DNA of 64,000 nt, taken from assembly GCF_036850765.1 (NCBI RefSeq), contig NC_089501.1, positions 15,786,997-15,850,996 of the forward strand, written 5' to 3'. A program made the translations under genes and the position numbers. Each line of letters opens with the position of its first letter. Positions within the stretch are counted from its first letter, which is position 1. Below are positions 1 to 11,550 of this stretch, in pieces. The notes under the pieces were generated by a model. It was not told the origin of the DNA. It saw nothing but the letters and a program-made list of their open reading frames with translations, and searched no databases. The stretch comes from Saccopteryx bilineata (taxonomy: Eukaryota > Chordata > Mammalia > Chiroptera > Emballonuridae).

Positions 1-117
1 TATGATTATGCTGAGAAGATGGTACTTCAGTACAAGCACATTAGACTGTGAGAAAGAGACAAATTAATTCTTTAACACATATTTTGAAGTACAGAAGCTA
101 GAGAAGTATATAATTTT

Positions 118-436
118 TTTTAATAGAGACGGAGACAGAGAGAGGGATAGATAAGGACAGACAGACAGGAAGGGAAAAAGATGAGAAGCATCCATCATTA
201 GTTTTTCATTGCGGCACCTTAGTTATTCATTGATTGCTCTCTCATATGTGCCTTGACCATGGGCCTTCAGCAGATCGAGTAACCCCTTGCTCGAGCCAGC
301 AACCTTGGGTCCAAGCTGGTGAGCTTTGCTCAAACGAGATGAGCCCGTGCTCAAGCTGGCGACCTTGGGGTCTCAAACCTGGGTCCTCTGCATCCCAGTC
401 CGATGCTCTATCCACTGTGCCACCGCCTGGTCAGGT
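118..436 (-). mobile_element. tRNA-derived SINE, type B (GCCTGACCAGGCGGTGGCGCAG head), full length
   Basis: On the minus strand it begins CCTGACCAGGCGGTGGCACA, carries an RNA polymerase III-like B box (GGTTTGAGACC), and ends in a CT-rich and A-rich tail. It is flanked by the perfect 16-bp target duplication agaagtatataatttt at 102-117 and 437-452. Closely similar copies occur at 20.0, 34.4 and 46.6 kb. Confidence 0.9.
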
Positions 437-699
437 AGAAGTATATAATTTTAAAGACACCTAAATATTTTGGAATTTTGCAGAAATCTGAGAAAATCAG
501 AGTTGACAGTACTACAATAAAATTAGAGCTGGCTAGGAAGGTTGTTGTGTCCCTTTAAGCATCATACTTTTTTGAACTATTTTTGGTAACTTTTTGAAAC
601 TTCATTACCCACTTCCACAATTTATTCAACAGTATATAAAACAATGTGGTCTTTGTTTGATGAGTTTAGGTAGTTACTAATAGCTGTAGTAACAGCAAG

Positions 700-935
700 T
701 AGCATTTATTATATACTCACTGCATGCCTGACGCCATTCTAAGTGCTTTGTGTGGAAGGGCATATAAGCCTTCTGATCCAACAAAACAGCTACTATTATT
801 ATCCCCCTTTTTACAAATGAGAAAACTGAAGTTCTGAAAGATCAAAAAACTTACTTAAGGTCACAAATCTTGTAAATGAAAAAGGCCAAATTCAGCCCCA
901 GGGCATCTGGCTTTGGAACCAGCCCTTCTTACCAC
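700..935 (-). repeat. MIR (ancient SINE)
   Basis: The order 'ctactattattatccccc', 'tttacaaatgagaaaactgaa', 'aaggtcac' and 'ggcatctggctttggaacc' is the reverse complement of the MIR core and head as I remember it. The copy is diverged. Boundaries are approximate. Confidence 0.75.
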
Positions 936-1152
936 CATATTGTCACAAATGTTTGGAGCAGGGAAAGGGAAGGGCATCCAGAAACTTCAGCACTGACTCA
1001 GGTAAAGAGACAGTGTACTCCTAGAGTGAAGAGCCTAGGGATTGGTGTAATTTTTAAATGTATGACTACCTTTAAAAAATTCTTCAAGTTAGCTGTCAAT
1101 TCTGTTACACGTAGTGCAATGTCAAGACAGTATGTACAAAGATGTGGTGCGT

Positions 1153-1170
1153 ACACACACACACACACAC
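1153..1170. repeat. (AC)9 microsatellite
   Basis: Nine perfect AC units lie just upstream of an L1 3' fragment. Confidence 0.95.
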
Positions 1171-1179
1171 AATGCAATG

Positions 1180-1640
1180 TTACTCAGCAATAAAAAAAAT
1201 GAAATTATGCTATCTTTGACAACTTGGATGGACCTAGAGGGTATTATGTTAAGTGAAGTAAATCAGAGTAGGATGAATATTGAATGAGCTCACTTACATG
1301 TAGAATGTAAAAAACAAAACAAATGAACGAACAATACAAAATAGTAACAACTCATAGATACAGACAATGAATTAATGGTTGCCAGATGGGAGGAGAGGTG
1401 GGGAGATGGGTGAAAAGGTGAGGAATATTAGGAAGCACAAACTGTGTTACAGAAAAAGTCACAGGAATGTGATGTACAGCACAGAGAACATAGTCAATAA
1501 TATAATCACCATGTATGGGGACAGATGGGTACTACAGTTATCATGCTGATTACCTCATTAGGTGTATAAATGTCTAATCACCATATTGTACACCTGAAGC
1601 TAATATAATATTGTATGTCAACCATAATTTAAAAATAAAT
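1180..1640 (+). mobile_element. L1 3'-end fragment
   Basis: It carries the L1 3' UTR order: 'tggatggacctagagggtat', 'aagtgaagtaaatcag', 'atggttgccagatgggagg', then 'attgtacacctgaagctaat' and an A-rich end. It is 5' truncated. The start is approximate. Confidence 0.75.
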
Positions 1641-1781
1641 TAAAAATAAAAGAGTATATATATTTATAGTTTGAAAAAGCCCCCATGTTGTTATAACCTT
1701 CTTCTCTAGGCTCTCTCTCCTCTCTTCTTTTCTCCCTCTCATTTTTCTTCCTCACCTCCCATTTTAAAGAATGCCCAATTC

Positions 1782-1952
1782 CCTGGCCTGATGGCTTAGT
1801 AGATAAAGCTTCAACCCCACACACCAGAGGTTGTGTGTTCAACTCCTGGTCAAGGTATCTATGAGAAAGCAATCAATGAGTGCACAACTAAATGGAACTA
1901 AATCAAATGAGTTGATGCATTTCTTTCTCTCTCTCTCAAATCAATGAAAAAA
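1782..1952 (+). mobile_element. VES-like tRNA-derived SINE
   Basis: It begins CCTGGCCTGATGGCTTAGTA, has the B-box-like region GTGTGTTCAACTCC, then 'gagaaagcaatcaatgag' and a CT-rich tail with an A stretch. It is more diverged than the type A and B SINEs here. Confidence 0.8.
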
Positions 1953-3053
1953 ATTTCTTAAATGCTTAATCTCAGAAAGAACTAAAAGGGAAATTTCTAA
2001 ATTTAAAGATATAAGAAAAGTAATTACATTAAAAACAAAACAAAACAAAACAAAAAACAGATGGCATCTTAGGTTATGATAAAATAAAAATGCCCAACTG
2101 AATGATTACAAATGCCTCTGTTTCCTGCAGAGAATTTATAAGGAGAAAAATATGTCTATCAAACTTTCCCTGGGTCTCTTTAGAAAGATAAAATCTTATA
2201 AATCATGCCACTAGTAAGAGTTTTAAAAAAATTACTATAGGTAATGTGACTTAACTAATAATATAAAGTCAAATTTACATTTCTGAAGAATTATGTTGTA
2301 TGTGTTTTATACTCACTCTATATTAGGGTCAAATAATGAAAATGAACAATCAATTTATCTACTTTTTTGGCATTTTAATTAGGAAGCAACTTGTGATAAG
2401 ATAGTGAGCAATGCTCATCAAGGACGAGGCTTCTATTCTTGGTCTACCATTCAACACTACACTTATCTACACTTATCTAACTGGCAATGTGACTTCCAGA
2501 ACATCTTTGTGCCTCAGTGGCCTCTACAGTATATTAAACAAGTTGAGCTATCTCTAAGGTCTCATCCAGATACAATACCTGAATTAGAGCAAATGTTTAC
2601 TTTTAAAAATAAAAGTTATCATTTTCATGGCATATTGATGGTAGCAGGAACATTAATTTGCAGAGTTTTGTGTCAAGGACCTTCAAAGAACGAGGATTTG
2701 GGTTTGGGGAGGTTGTTAGCGGTAGTTCAATTACTTAACACTAAACAAGGCACCGAGCTAAAGACACCAAGGGAAAAGAAGTCTTAAGTTCACCTAGAGA
2801 AAGAATTTCTTCCTTAAACTATCCAACATTAGTTTCTCTTTTATCATTTTAATCTACTTATGGGAAAGGCATTTTATCACATCTCTGAAGCTCACAGGAA
2901 TGGCTTCTTCTATTTTAACCAATCAAAACTCATCTTTGACAAACACAGACATTCTTATTTTTATAGGCTGTAAAAACTTAAAAAGCCACAGGCTCTCTCC
3001 TGGGCTATGGGGTATATAGACAGGCTTTCGGGCAGTTTTGATCTGCCCTTGTA

Positions 3054-3230
3054 TAGGCATACCTCATTTTACTGCAGTTTGCTTTATTATGCTTCACTGA
3101 CGTGGCATTTCTTTTACAAACCGAAGGCAAAACCCTCCACCAGCAAAAAGATTCCAACTCACTTTATTGCGACACTCGTTTTATTGCAGTGGTCTGGAAC
3201 CTAACCAGTGACACCTCTGAGGTATGCCTG
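3054..3230. mobile_element. Tigger-like (TcMar) deletion remnant
   Basis: The ends are inverted: GGCATACCTCATTTTACTGC on the left and 'tttattgcagtggtctggaa' followed by ACCTCTGAGGTATGCCTG on the right, with TA on each side. The middle 'ccctccaccagcaaaaagatt' matches what I recall of the Tigger1 3' coding end. It is therefore an internally deleted copy of about 180 bp inside MAN1A1 intron 1. Confidence 0.8.
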
Positions 3231-4097
3231 TACACTTAGTCCTCATCACTCACACAGACCTGTAGGTATTCCGCCCCTCTGACCTTGAGACACATGCCTG
3301 TGCTACCATAAATTACAAAATAATTTAATACAAATATGTAAGTTCTCCACTGAAGGCCCACAAATTCAGATCTCATACAAAGGCACTTTTTACACATGTG
3401 ACATACTAGGATAAACTTCTCAAGATGGTTTAGTTTGCTAGATTAAAAAATGCAGATGCATTAACTCAAAAATGCATTTTTTTTACCTCTTTTCACACCC
3501 TTAACTAGGTTCTAAGTCCTAAGCACAGCTTCTTTATATGAATCTTAAGTTACCTGATAAAAGACAGAATACTTCTTTCACACAAATTTTCAAGAGCTTA
3601 CAAAAATTAAGCTGAACATAATTCATTATCCACTAACAATTTTTTCTTGCTTTCCTATATTAGTGATCAACAGTCACCATCTACTCCAGTACTTACACTG
3701 TTGAAATCTGAATTTATTCATGTACTTGTTAAAGAGAGAAACCTTTACAAACACTCCATGATGTACTTGATCTGGGAAAGATCCTAAGAGTGGGGAAATC
3801 TTACATTGCCCATATTCAGTGTGTGTGTTTCAGAACAGGGTGAGCAAAACAGGCAATGTAACAACCCAAAGGTATTTAATAAGCTCCTTCGGAGTCAGGT
3901 CTTCAAATTGTGGCTTTTATTATTTCGTAAAAATTATTTTCTGCACCAGAACTACCAATAAATTGGAAAGTTAAGTTTCAAAATAAAAGTGCTTTAATCT
4001 GCCAAGGTAGAGTATTCCTATGTCTGATATTTTTTTAAAAAGGGTTAATTGTCAATCATTAACATAAATTATAGACTTAAGAATGACCTAAGGCTAG

Positions 4098-4476
4098 GCC
4101 CTGGCCGGTTGGCTCAGCGGTAGAACATCGGCCCAGCGTGTAGAAGTACCAGTTCAATTCCTGGCCAGGGCACACAGGAGAAGCGCCCATCTGCTTCTCC
4201 ACCCTTCCCCCTCTTCTTCTTCTCTATCTTTCTCTTCCCCGCTCGTGGCCAAGGCTCCATGGGAGCAAAGTTGGTCCAGGCGCTGAGGATGGCTCCATGG
4301 CTTCCACCTCAGGTGCTAGAATGGCTCCGGCCACAATGGAGCAACGCCCCAGATGGGCAGAGCATCGCCCCCTGGTGGGTATGCTGGGTGGATCCCAGTC
4401 AGGTGCATGTGGGAGTCTGTTTGACTGCCTCCTCGCTTCTAACTTTGGGAAAATAAAATAAATTAAAAAATAAAAG
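4098..4476 (+). mobile_element. tRNA-derived SINE, type A (Rhin-like, CCCTGGCCGGTTGGCTCAG head)
   Basis: It starts GCCCTGGCCGGTTGGCTCAG, has a B box (AGTTCAATTCC), a tRNA-unrelated body with 'aggagaagcgcccatctgct' and 'gatcccagtcaggtgcat', and an A-rich tail. It is flanked by a duplication of about 18 bp, agaatgacctaaggctag, at 4080-4097 and 4478-4495. Six other copies of this family occur in the window. Confidence 0.93.
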
Positions 4477-5600
4477 AAGAATGACCTAAGGCTAGTGTAA
4501 CATATAAAATATATTTTAATTATCAGCCATCAATATGAAAAAATTAAACTTATGATTATATAAATAGGTCTGTAATAAAAAAAACTCAAGCCTGCTTTGA
4601 GAAACCCAGGGAAACCAACAGTGATCCACAGCTGATAGGTCCTAAAACTTTACCTGATAGACCCTAAACTGACTAATCAGCTGCTAACCCCCCTCCTTTA
4701 TGTTAGTGGGGACTCCCCCATAAAAAAAGGGCAAGCTTCCTAATTTAATAGGGGAAACTGACTATTTTTCTAAGAATTCCATGGTGCCTTTTAACTTCTC
4801 TGCTTCTTTATTCTAACACTGCTTTTAAAGCTAAGAACAACTTAAGTACCATTTTTAAAAGATCAAACTCATGAAAATATGTAGTATACATGTATTATGA
4901 ATTTCAGGGAAATTCCAGAATTAATTTATTTACAAAGTTATCAAAGGGGTGCTTCAACTTCAAGTTTTACTTCAAGATTTAACTTCCATCAGTAAGTCCT
5001 TCACAAAAATGCCTTTTTGTGAAGTATGCTAGGCAAAATCCTACATGAAATTACAGACTGTCTCCTTTAGGCTCAAATTTGTTAAAAATTTAACACAATA
5101 TCAGTAACACAACCATGTTGGCAATATAAAAATAGTTTTGGCTATCTTTGAACCACATTTACAAAATAAAAGTTTTAATTTTAAATTATAGTCTAACTCC
5201 CAAAATATCAGACTCTTATATTTAATTTTTTAATTTTACTATAAAACTCTGAGTACATTTAGGTGTGATAGAGCACCTACGTATATAAAGAGAACTATAA
5301 AATATAGGAACAAATAAAAATCAAAACAAAGGCAAAGAGCCATTGGTCCATGACAGAGAGTCCGTGGTGGTACCTGAAACTGAATCTGAATGTGTTAAGT
5401 TCAAGTCCAGTGCCTTATTCGCAGTAGGCAACCAGCTCTTCCTCTCTTAAACCGAGCATTTACAGCCCAGTTTTAGGAATAGCATGAGTTCTTTTTGTTT
5501 GTTTACATAGGAACAAATCTGCCTGAACTAATCTGAAGAAAAACCATAATGCATTTCTTCCCTTTAGACCTCAACTAAGTACTGAAGCTAATTATATTTT

Positions 5601-5614
5601 GGGGGGGGGGGGGG
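5601..5614. repeat. (G)14 homopolymer
   Basis: A run of fourteen G lies in AT-rich intronic sequence, with no other recognisable element around it. Confidence 0.95.
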
Positions 5615-7680
5615 TGCGGTTCTCACAACATGTAATTTAAAGAACACATTTAGTTCCACCACTTTATGCAAGACTGGGCAATATAAAAATATCTAGGATC
5701 TAAGATATTAGCACCACACAGACACAGAAGACTAAATAAATTTCCTTTACATGGTTAATTAAGATCTTTTGATATAGAGACACAGAATAACACGGATCTG
5801 ATGGGGACAGATATGCACACTGTTAATATGCTGTACTGAATGGACTACGACTGTCCCACTGCTTCTGCTCCAAATGCACTTTTAATCACTACTGGTCAGT
5901 ACCAATAGCTTTTTAACATTCATGTATCTTTAGTATTTAAAATAATTTCCTTGGACAACGATGAGCTATATTAATTGGCAGCTCAAGGAATTTAGAGGCA
6001 TAAGACGTGTGAATTACACTGCTTCAAACTTAAGGAAAATACCAGCAGATACAGACTTGGGGTTGATTTACTTCTGGGTTTTGGTGGGATATTTTTAAGG
6101 AGGCTGGGGATAAAAAGGGGAGGAAAATGGTTGGTAAGAAGTGGAGCTTTTTCCAACTTCCTGGTTTGGTAGCCCAGGTAGAATTTCATGGGGAAGGGAA
6201 AGTGCTAACCAGAAATTGTCAGAGGAAGCCAAAATCCATTCCCTCAAGTTAGGAGGCTTCTAAGCATAAGAAGGGGTCCCCAAACAGAAAGGCCGAAGGG
6301 CTGTGGAAGGAAGCTCTCTCTGCACAGGAGGGATGAAGGCACTCTCCCTAGGGTCCACTGAAAGGGGCCCAAATCCACTTTATCTTGCTCAGCTGCAGCT
6401 TAAGCAAATTCATCTGATCACAAAATCAAGTCACAAATTCTTTGACCATTGAGCAACCTCCATTCTGAAGCCACTCAAGCTAAATACCTCTTCACCTCCT
6501 CATAATTCTGTTTACTGTCTGAAAATGGGGTAGGGGAGATTAGGAAGCTTCCTCTCCAGATTACCTATCCAATGTCACAATGCAGAATTTATTTTCAGAC
6601 TCTGTAAAATTTTTTAAAATGATAGAAATATTACATTCATTCATAATGTATTTCAGCAATCTGAATCAAGATTTGAGATGAAATGTTTTTAATATGCTTC
6701 CTACAGCTCTTGGACTGTGTAAACATCCAGGCTGGTATGTAGTTTCACACAGAATAGCTGTAGAAGAAGGCATGTCCACATGCCTGGTGACAAGTGATCT
6801 AGAGGAAGTCCAGGTTTTAAGTCCTGACTCCATCAATAACAGGTTCTAGGGCTCTGGGCCCTTCAACTTTCATCTTTACAATGACCATTTAAAATTATTT
6901 TACGGTTCTCTTCAGCTTTAAGCCAGTCATGAGCTAACCACATGTGACATGAAAGAAATTATGAAAGACTTATCAAAGTCCATGTTTGTTCTAGCCTGTC
7001 ATCATTGTGCTGCTGTGGAGCAAACCTGTTGCATCACGTGAAATACTTTTTTTCTGACTACACTAAAAAACAAGAGGCAGTTGGTTTGGCTTTTTCAATT
7101 TTTCCTTTTTTTTTTCTTTTTCTTAAGTAAAGAGTGTATCCTCTATAGTAGCCAGTTCTCAAGTTTCACCTTTATAGTCTGTAAGTACACAGAGGATGCC
7201 ACCTGGCATAATCAGGCCACATGACTGAACGCTGGGGTGTGCTGGCTTGCTGTAGAACCCTTTTATCATGCGTGATTGATGCTTAGCATTTACCGTACAT
7301 TAAAGCTTCATTCCAAGTCTTATTGGGGGCTGTTTGGGATCTTCACTGTCACTGTTTTTCAGGGACAATTAACAGTATCTGTCAGTGAAAGAAGAGGTTT
7401 GCACACTACCTGCCCTTATATTTAATGCCTACCTCGTGTTGCTTATGCTCAGCCGAGCATGCAAGTTAGAAGCAACGAGATTCAACCTCAGATGGTAACT
7501 GGCCACATCTACTATGATACTGAAAAAAGGAAAACGAAAGAGTCTTTGACTCTACACCTGGTGGAGGTGGTAAACCTCCACGTCCCCCTACACTGTCATG
7601 TTTCAGAATTAAGAGTTTTACAGGTTTCTCGTTTCTCCCTGAAGAACACAGCGGATCTCAGGGGATTTCTAGCATGGTGC

Positions 7681-7686
7681 ACCCAC
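7681..7686 (-). other. MAN1A1: Splice donor of MAN1A1 exon 1 (GTGGGT)
   Basis: On the minus strand the codons for IKE end in AAAGAG and are followed directly by GTGGGT, a good donor. The conserved protein similarity stops exactly here, and the open frame then runs into unrelated sequence (VGAPC, stop). Intron 1 continues leftward beyond base 1. Confidence 0.85.
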
Positions 7687-8247
7687 CTCTTTGATCTTCG
7701 CCCTCTTCTCCCGGATGGCAGCGTCTGCCGGCTCCCGGCCAACCGCCCCGATGGGGGGCACGAAATCCACCGGGGGCAGCCCCCTGAACGCCGCCTTGTC
7801 ACGCAGCTGGTCCTGGGCCACCTTCTCCTTCTCTAGCAGGATGTCTCTTTGGATCTCCTCGGGCAGCTTCTGCAGGGTCTCCTTGGCTTCCCTGAGAGCC
7901 CGCTCGTGGTTTTCGCGGATCCTGGCCAAGTTGTCCTCCAGGTCGGCCGCGTCCTCGGCGCGCCCCCCGGGCCCGGGCTTGCGGTCGGCGGCCGGCTGCA
8001 GGGCGGGGCTGGAGTGGAACAAGACCCCGCTGAGCAGCTTGGAGGAGTCGGGCAGAAAGAAGATCGCCCCGAAGCAGAGCGTGATGAAGGCGCTGAACAC
8101 CAGCAGCAGCACGAACTTCTCCGTCAGGCGGAAAGCGGCGGGGCCGGACCCCTTCCTGCCGCCGCCGCCGAGCCCCCCGCCCAGGCCACCGCCCAGGCTG
8201 CTGCCCGCGGGGCTGCTGAAGAGCGGCAACAGGCCCCCCACCGGCAT
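7687..8247 (-). CDS. MAN1A1: MAN1A1 exon 1: N-terminal part of Golgi alpha-1,2-mannosidase IA (partial, 187 codons)
   Basis: This is the first coding exon of the class I (GH47) alpha-1,2-mannosidase that trims Man9/Man8 N-glycans in the Golgi. I recognise it by the start MPVGGLLPLFSSP and by EKFVLLLVFSAFITLCFGA, PPVDFVPPIG and IREKRAKIKE. The layout is type II: a Gly/Ser-rich cytosolic tail (about residues 1-43), one membrane anchor (about 45-64), then a luminal stem with a charged helical stretch (about 102-150). The exon ends in phase 0 after IKE (187) at a GTGGGT donor. The catalytic domain would be encoded by later exons to the left, outside the window. The ATG at 8247 has A at -3 and matches the family start. 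The stem looks about 17 residues shorter than I remember in human and mouse, between RAEDAA and LEDN. No frameshift or stop is seen, so the exon looks functional. Confidence 0.96.
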
Positions 8248-9470
8248 CGTTCCCGCCGTCGCGGCCGCCGGGCTGCCGGCTGGCCAATGGCCCTGCGCCC
8301 CGCCGCTCAGCAGCCAAACTTCGCCGCCGCCCGGCGTCAGCGGCTGCGGGGCTGGGTCCTGCGCATCCAGGCCGCCCACACCTCTCGGCCGGGCTGCGGG
8401 GATCCCCTGGGCGAACACCTCCCCTCCGGGTGTTCTTCCTGGGGTGGCTCCTTTGGCAAACAAGCAAGCGCGACAGACAGCTGGCTGCAGCCCCTGCGGG
8501 GAAAGAAACAGTAACACGTAGTAATTACGAGGATGGGGATAAAGTTTCCAGCGGATCTCCGCCCGCCGACAGCCGCGCGAGCCTCCCGGACAGCTCCCCC
8601 TGCGCGGAGTCGGGAGTCGCGCCCCGGACGCCGCCCTCCAAGTCCACTCTCTGGACTTGAGGTGAAGTTTCCGCGTCCCGGGAGGAGGGGTGTCCTGCGC
8701 GCACCTGGGGCAGGCCCGCATGCGGGCACCTCCCGGGCGGAGGGGCGCACCTGGGGACCGGCGGGGAGCGGCGTGGGTGCGGGCGTGTCAACTTCGCCCG
8801 GTCCCCATCTCACACTGGGACTAGTTGCCTCCGCTTCCCAGGCGGCTGCTGAGCTTGCAGCCCGGCAGCCCGGCAGCCCCGCAGCCCCGCAGCCGGTCCG
8901 CTAGGCGAGCGCGCCGACCCGCGGGCGAACGCCGCGGAGCAGGGTAGCACGATGCCCTCCGCCGCGGCCCCGCGAGCACCAACACCACTGCCGGTCTCCA
9001 GGCGGTCGGAAACGGGGGCGGTTACGCGGCCCAAGAGTGACGGCGCGTCCGGGCCAATCACACGCCGCTCAGGGGCCCTCGGGGGCGGGGACGAGGCGGG
9101 GAGGGGGCCGCGCGGGGCGGGGAGTTTACGGGAAGCGCAGCCTCTGGGGGGCCCGGCCCGGGGCCGCGAGGTCGCGGGTCCCCGAGGCGTGAGGCGGACA
9201 GCAGCTGTGGTGGGGAGCGAGGTCCGACCCGGGCGGAGGCCCGGGACGCGGGACCGCGGGAGGGCCTCGATGTCAGGGAGTTCATTCCGCGCTGGCCTCG
9301 GGTACGGGTCCCGGGTCGTGGCTGTTCTCCAGTGACTGAGGGGTCCCTGGGCTGACGGGGGACCCTGTCGCCCTTCGGACCCGGGCCGGGCCAGGTGGGC
9401 TGACTCCGAGGGATCGGAGAAGGGCAGGGTCTCCGAGAGAAGCACCGGACACTGGATCCTTTGGAAGCGC
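7690..9470. promoter_or_regulatory. CpG island spanning MAN1A1 exon 1 and promoter
   Basis: This block is very rich in G+C and CpG, in sharp contrast to the AT-rich sequence on both sides. It covers the whole first coding exon and about 1.2 kb upstream of its ATG. Many long overlapping open frames occur in all six frames here, which is a composition effect. The extent was judged by eye, not calculated. Confidence 0.9.
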
Positions 9471-9480
9471 GTGGTTTCAA
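8248..9480 (-). promoter_or_regulatory. MAN1A1: Putative MAN1A1 5' UTR and promoter
   Basis: This is the region upstream of the MAN1A1 ATG inside the CpG island. A CCAAT motif lies at 9054-9058 (plus strand), next to a run of GC-box-like GGGGCGGGG motifs between 9081 and 9123. A second CCAAT lies at 8284-8288, within the probable 5' UTR. No TATA box stands out, as expected for a CpG-island promoter. The transcription start cannot be placed from sequence alone; somewhere between about 8450 and 9100 is most plausible. Confidence 0.6.
9054..9123. promoter_or_regulatory. CCAAT box followed by GC-box cluster
   Basis: CCAAT at 9054-9058 is followed within 70 bp by at least three GGGGCGGGG-like Sp1/KLF motifs (about 9081-9090, 9095-9103 and 9113-9123). 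The same G runs could form a G-quadruplex on the plus strand. Spacing and position suggest core or proximal promoter elements of MAN1A1; a divergent non-coding transcript to the right is also possible. Confidence 0.55.
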
Positions 9481-9652
9481 CAATTACCCTCTTTTTACCC
9501 AATGCAGGGATTCCGTAAATGCCCCGTAGCGGTTAAACCGAAAGTCCCCAGGTGAGGATCTGTGCTCCGGGGAGGTTCTTCGCAGCCGGGTCTAACGCCG
9601 TTAGAGACGGTTTTGTGGTGGTTTAGAATTCTTCGCACGCATCCTCCCCCTT

Positions 9653-9673
9653 AAAAAAAAAAAAAAAAAAAAA
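9653..9673. repeat. Poly(A) tract at the CpG-island edge
   Basis: A run of about 21 A follows 'cctcccccttaa'. No SINE body is attached. Confidence 0.9.
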
Positions 9674-11550
9674 GTGTGTGTGCCTCCCCCACCCACTCCC
9701 ACTTTGAAATTCATTTACCTCATATAGTTGTCACATTTTCCATTTAAAGAAGACAGTTTTATGTTGCCAGAGCTTCATAAAAGCAATAAATAAATTTGAA
9801 CACTGTGTTGAAATTAAGTCTTGGATTTGACTACTTCTATGGAAGTAAGGACTTTGTCCAAAAGAGATTGTTTTCAAGACAGTATTATTTTCCAAAATGT
9901 GGTCGTAATTCCCCTGTTGCTCTGCAAATAAAGGGTTATCAGAGAAGAAATAGTTGACTGACTGACTTCTCATTTCTGAAAGCTAGTTTGAAGCAGCCAT
10001 ATCTTACCCCTCACCCTTCTCTGGAAATGTGATTTTAGCTCTGTACTTATTGTCTTGAAACAAAGGAAACAGCTGGCACCTTTCTGGGAAGTGCCCACAA
10101 TAGTTGTTTTCAGGTGTTATACTGTACGAGAAAATATAAAAGTAAATCAGAAATCCTTATTACAGTTTTTATTTAAGTATTCATTTCACCATCATTATTT
10201 GTTGTATATTTGTTTTGTATGAAATGAATCATACAGCCAAAGTTTCTGTTGATGGAAAAGTATTGTTTGATAAAGCCAACTTTATGGCTTGATTATTTTG
10301 ATAACTGCTATGAAATTGTATGCCCAGAAGAGTGCAGCATATCCAAGCAGGGTAATTAAATATAGGATTGGAAAAGAAAACAAAATGCTGAAATGGTGAC
10401 TTTTGTTTCAAAGTTATGGGTAGATTGAAAAGTTTGATCATTGTGAAATAATATTGTTTTCAACAACAACTATAAAATTGATTTACTCGTGGTAGATAGA
10501 TAATAAATAGGTAATGATTAGGGTTAATTATCCTAAAAGTCAGTCTCTTTCACAATAAATTTATTACTTTCACTATTATGCTTTAAAAATGGGATATCTT
10601 ATAGACACAAAATATTTTAAAACTTTGATTAAAAATTAATACTACCAAGTGTTCTAGAAAGCAATAAAATCAGCTTTTAAGTGCATGTTAAAATGATGAG
10701 GGATAGGAGGCTATAATATAACCTAATTTTATTTCTGGTACTCTTTAATTATGATATGCAACTAGTTTGGACATTGAAACCATCACCTATAGTGGAAACA
10801 CTCTAAATTTAGCATATGGACTTAAAGATTATCTTTTCCCCCTAAAACTTTAAATTTGATTTCTCTATATTGTGTTTAAGTATTTTTAAATGATTGCTTT
10901 ATTTCTGTTCACCTTTATGAAGCTTCTTTTAAGTTTGCTTTCTTTTTACCTGTATTCGTATAAAAGAGACATTGTGAGTAAAACCTGGCTTAGATACTTT
11001 TTGAAACAAGAAATTAGCATTGATGTTGATTATGGGATATGTGTTAAAGGGTTGCAGTCCGTGTTAGGTTGGATGAGAAATATGTGGGAGCGCTTGTATT
11101 TGGGCTAGAGCAAATTAAAAAATTCACAGAAGGTATTTGGAGAGACATACCCACTAAATGAACCACATAAAACCCTTTAAAATAACCATGTATAGACCTG
11201 TGTGTGCACAACAAGGAAGGAGTACAGAATGGTCAATAAATAAAAATGTGCATTTTGAAGCAAAATCTAATACTTTGCCCTGATTTCAATACCATAAGCA
11301 CTTCACATTCTACAGTTGGAAAAAATAGAGTTTTATATCCTAAAATAAAGCAAAAATAAAGCTGTTGGATTCTTTCCCCAAATAATAAAAGTTCAGATTC
11401 CCCTACCATATCTACTTGAAGATCTGTCATGATTTTTGTGAATAGAATGATTGTAATACAGTTGCTGTTTTCTCATTATGAATGTTCTAATGTAAATTTA
11501 GCAACCTTAGTAATTCCATGTGGTTATTCTGTTTAAATGCTTGCTGTGTT

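Larger units (their letters stand above)
1..7680 (-). other. MAN1A1: MAN1A1 intron 1 (5' part), with repeats and no other exon seen
   Basis: This is everything left of the exon 1 donor. It holds SINEs (118-436, 1782-1952, 4098-4476), a MIR (about 700-935), an L1 3' end (about 1180-1640) and a Tigger remnant (3054-3230). About 4.5-7.68 kb is AT-rich sequence with a G14 tract at 5601 and no recognised gene or repeat. Exon 2 is not seen. Confidence 0.8.

Noticed and set aside
234..464. tRNA genes suggested by A/B-box-like motifs in the SINEs
   Set aside because: The motifs sit in SINE heads with A-rich tails and target duplications; the cloverleaf is not intact.
2404..2787. 127-codon open frame in MAN1A1 intron 1
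   Set aside because: It begins with GTG, not ATG, shows no domain I recognise, and overlaps MIR-like wording ('gcctcagtggcctc'). Probably chance.
4259..4456. Open frames with recurring 'WRP..GVCLTAS' peptides (also at 13.4, 18.6, 24.5, 39.7, 45.7 and 51.6 kb)
   Set aside because: They lie in type A SINEs. The repeated peptides reflect SINE copies, not a gene family.
7691..8521. Long plus-strand open frames opposite MAN1A1 exon 1
   Set aside because: They are shadows of the GC-rich exon and CpG island. The minus-strand frame is the one that matches a known protein.
8810..9502. 230-codon minus-strand and other long frames upstream of MAN1A1
   Set aside because: Low-complexity Pro/Arg/Gly composition, expected in a CpG island; no conserved motif.
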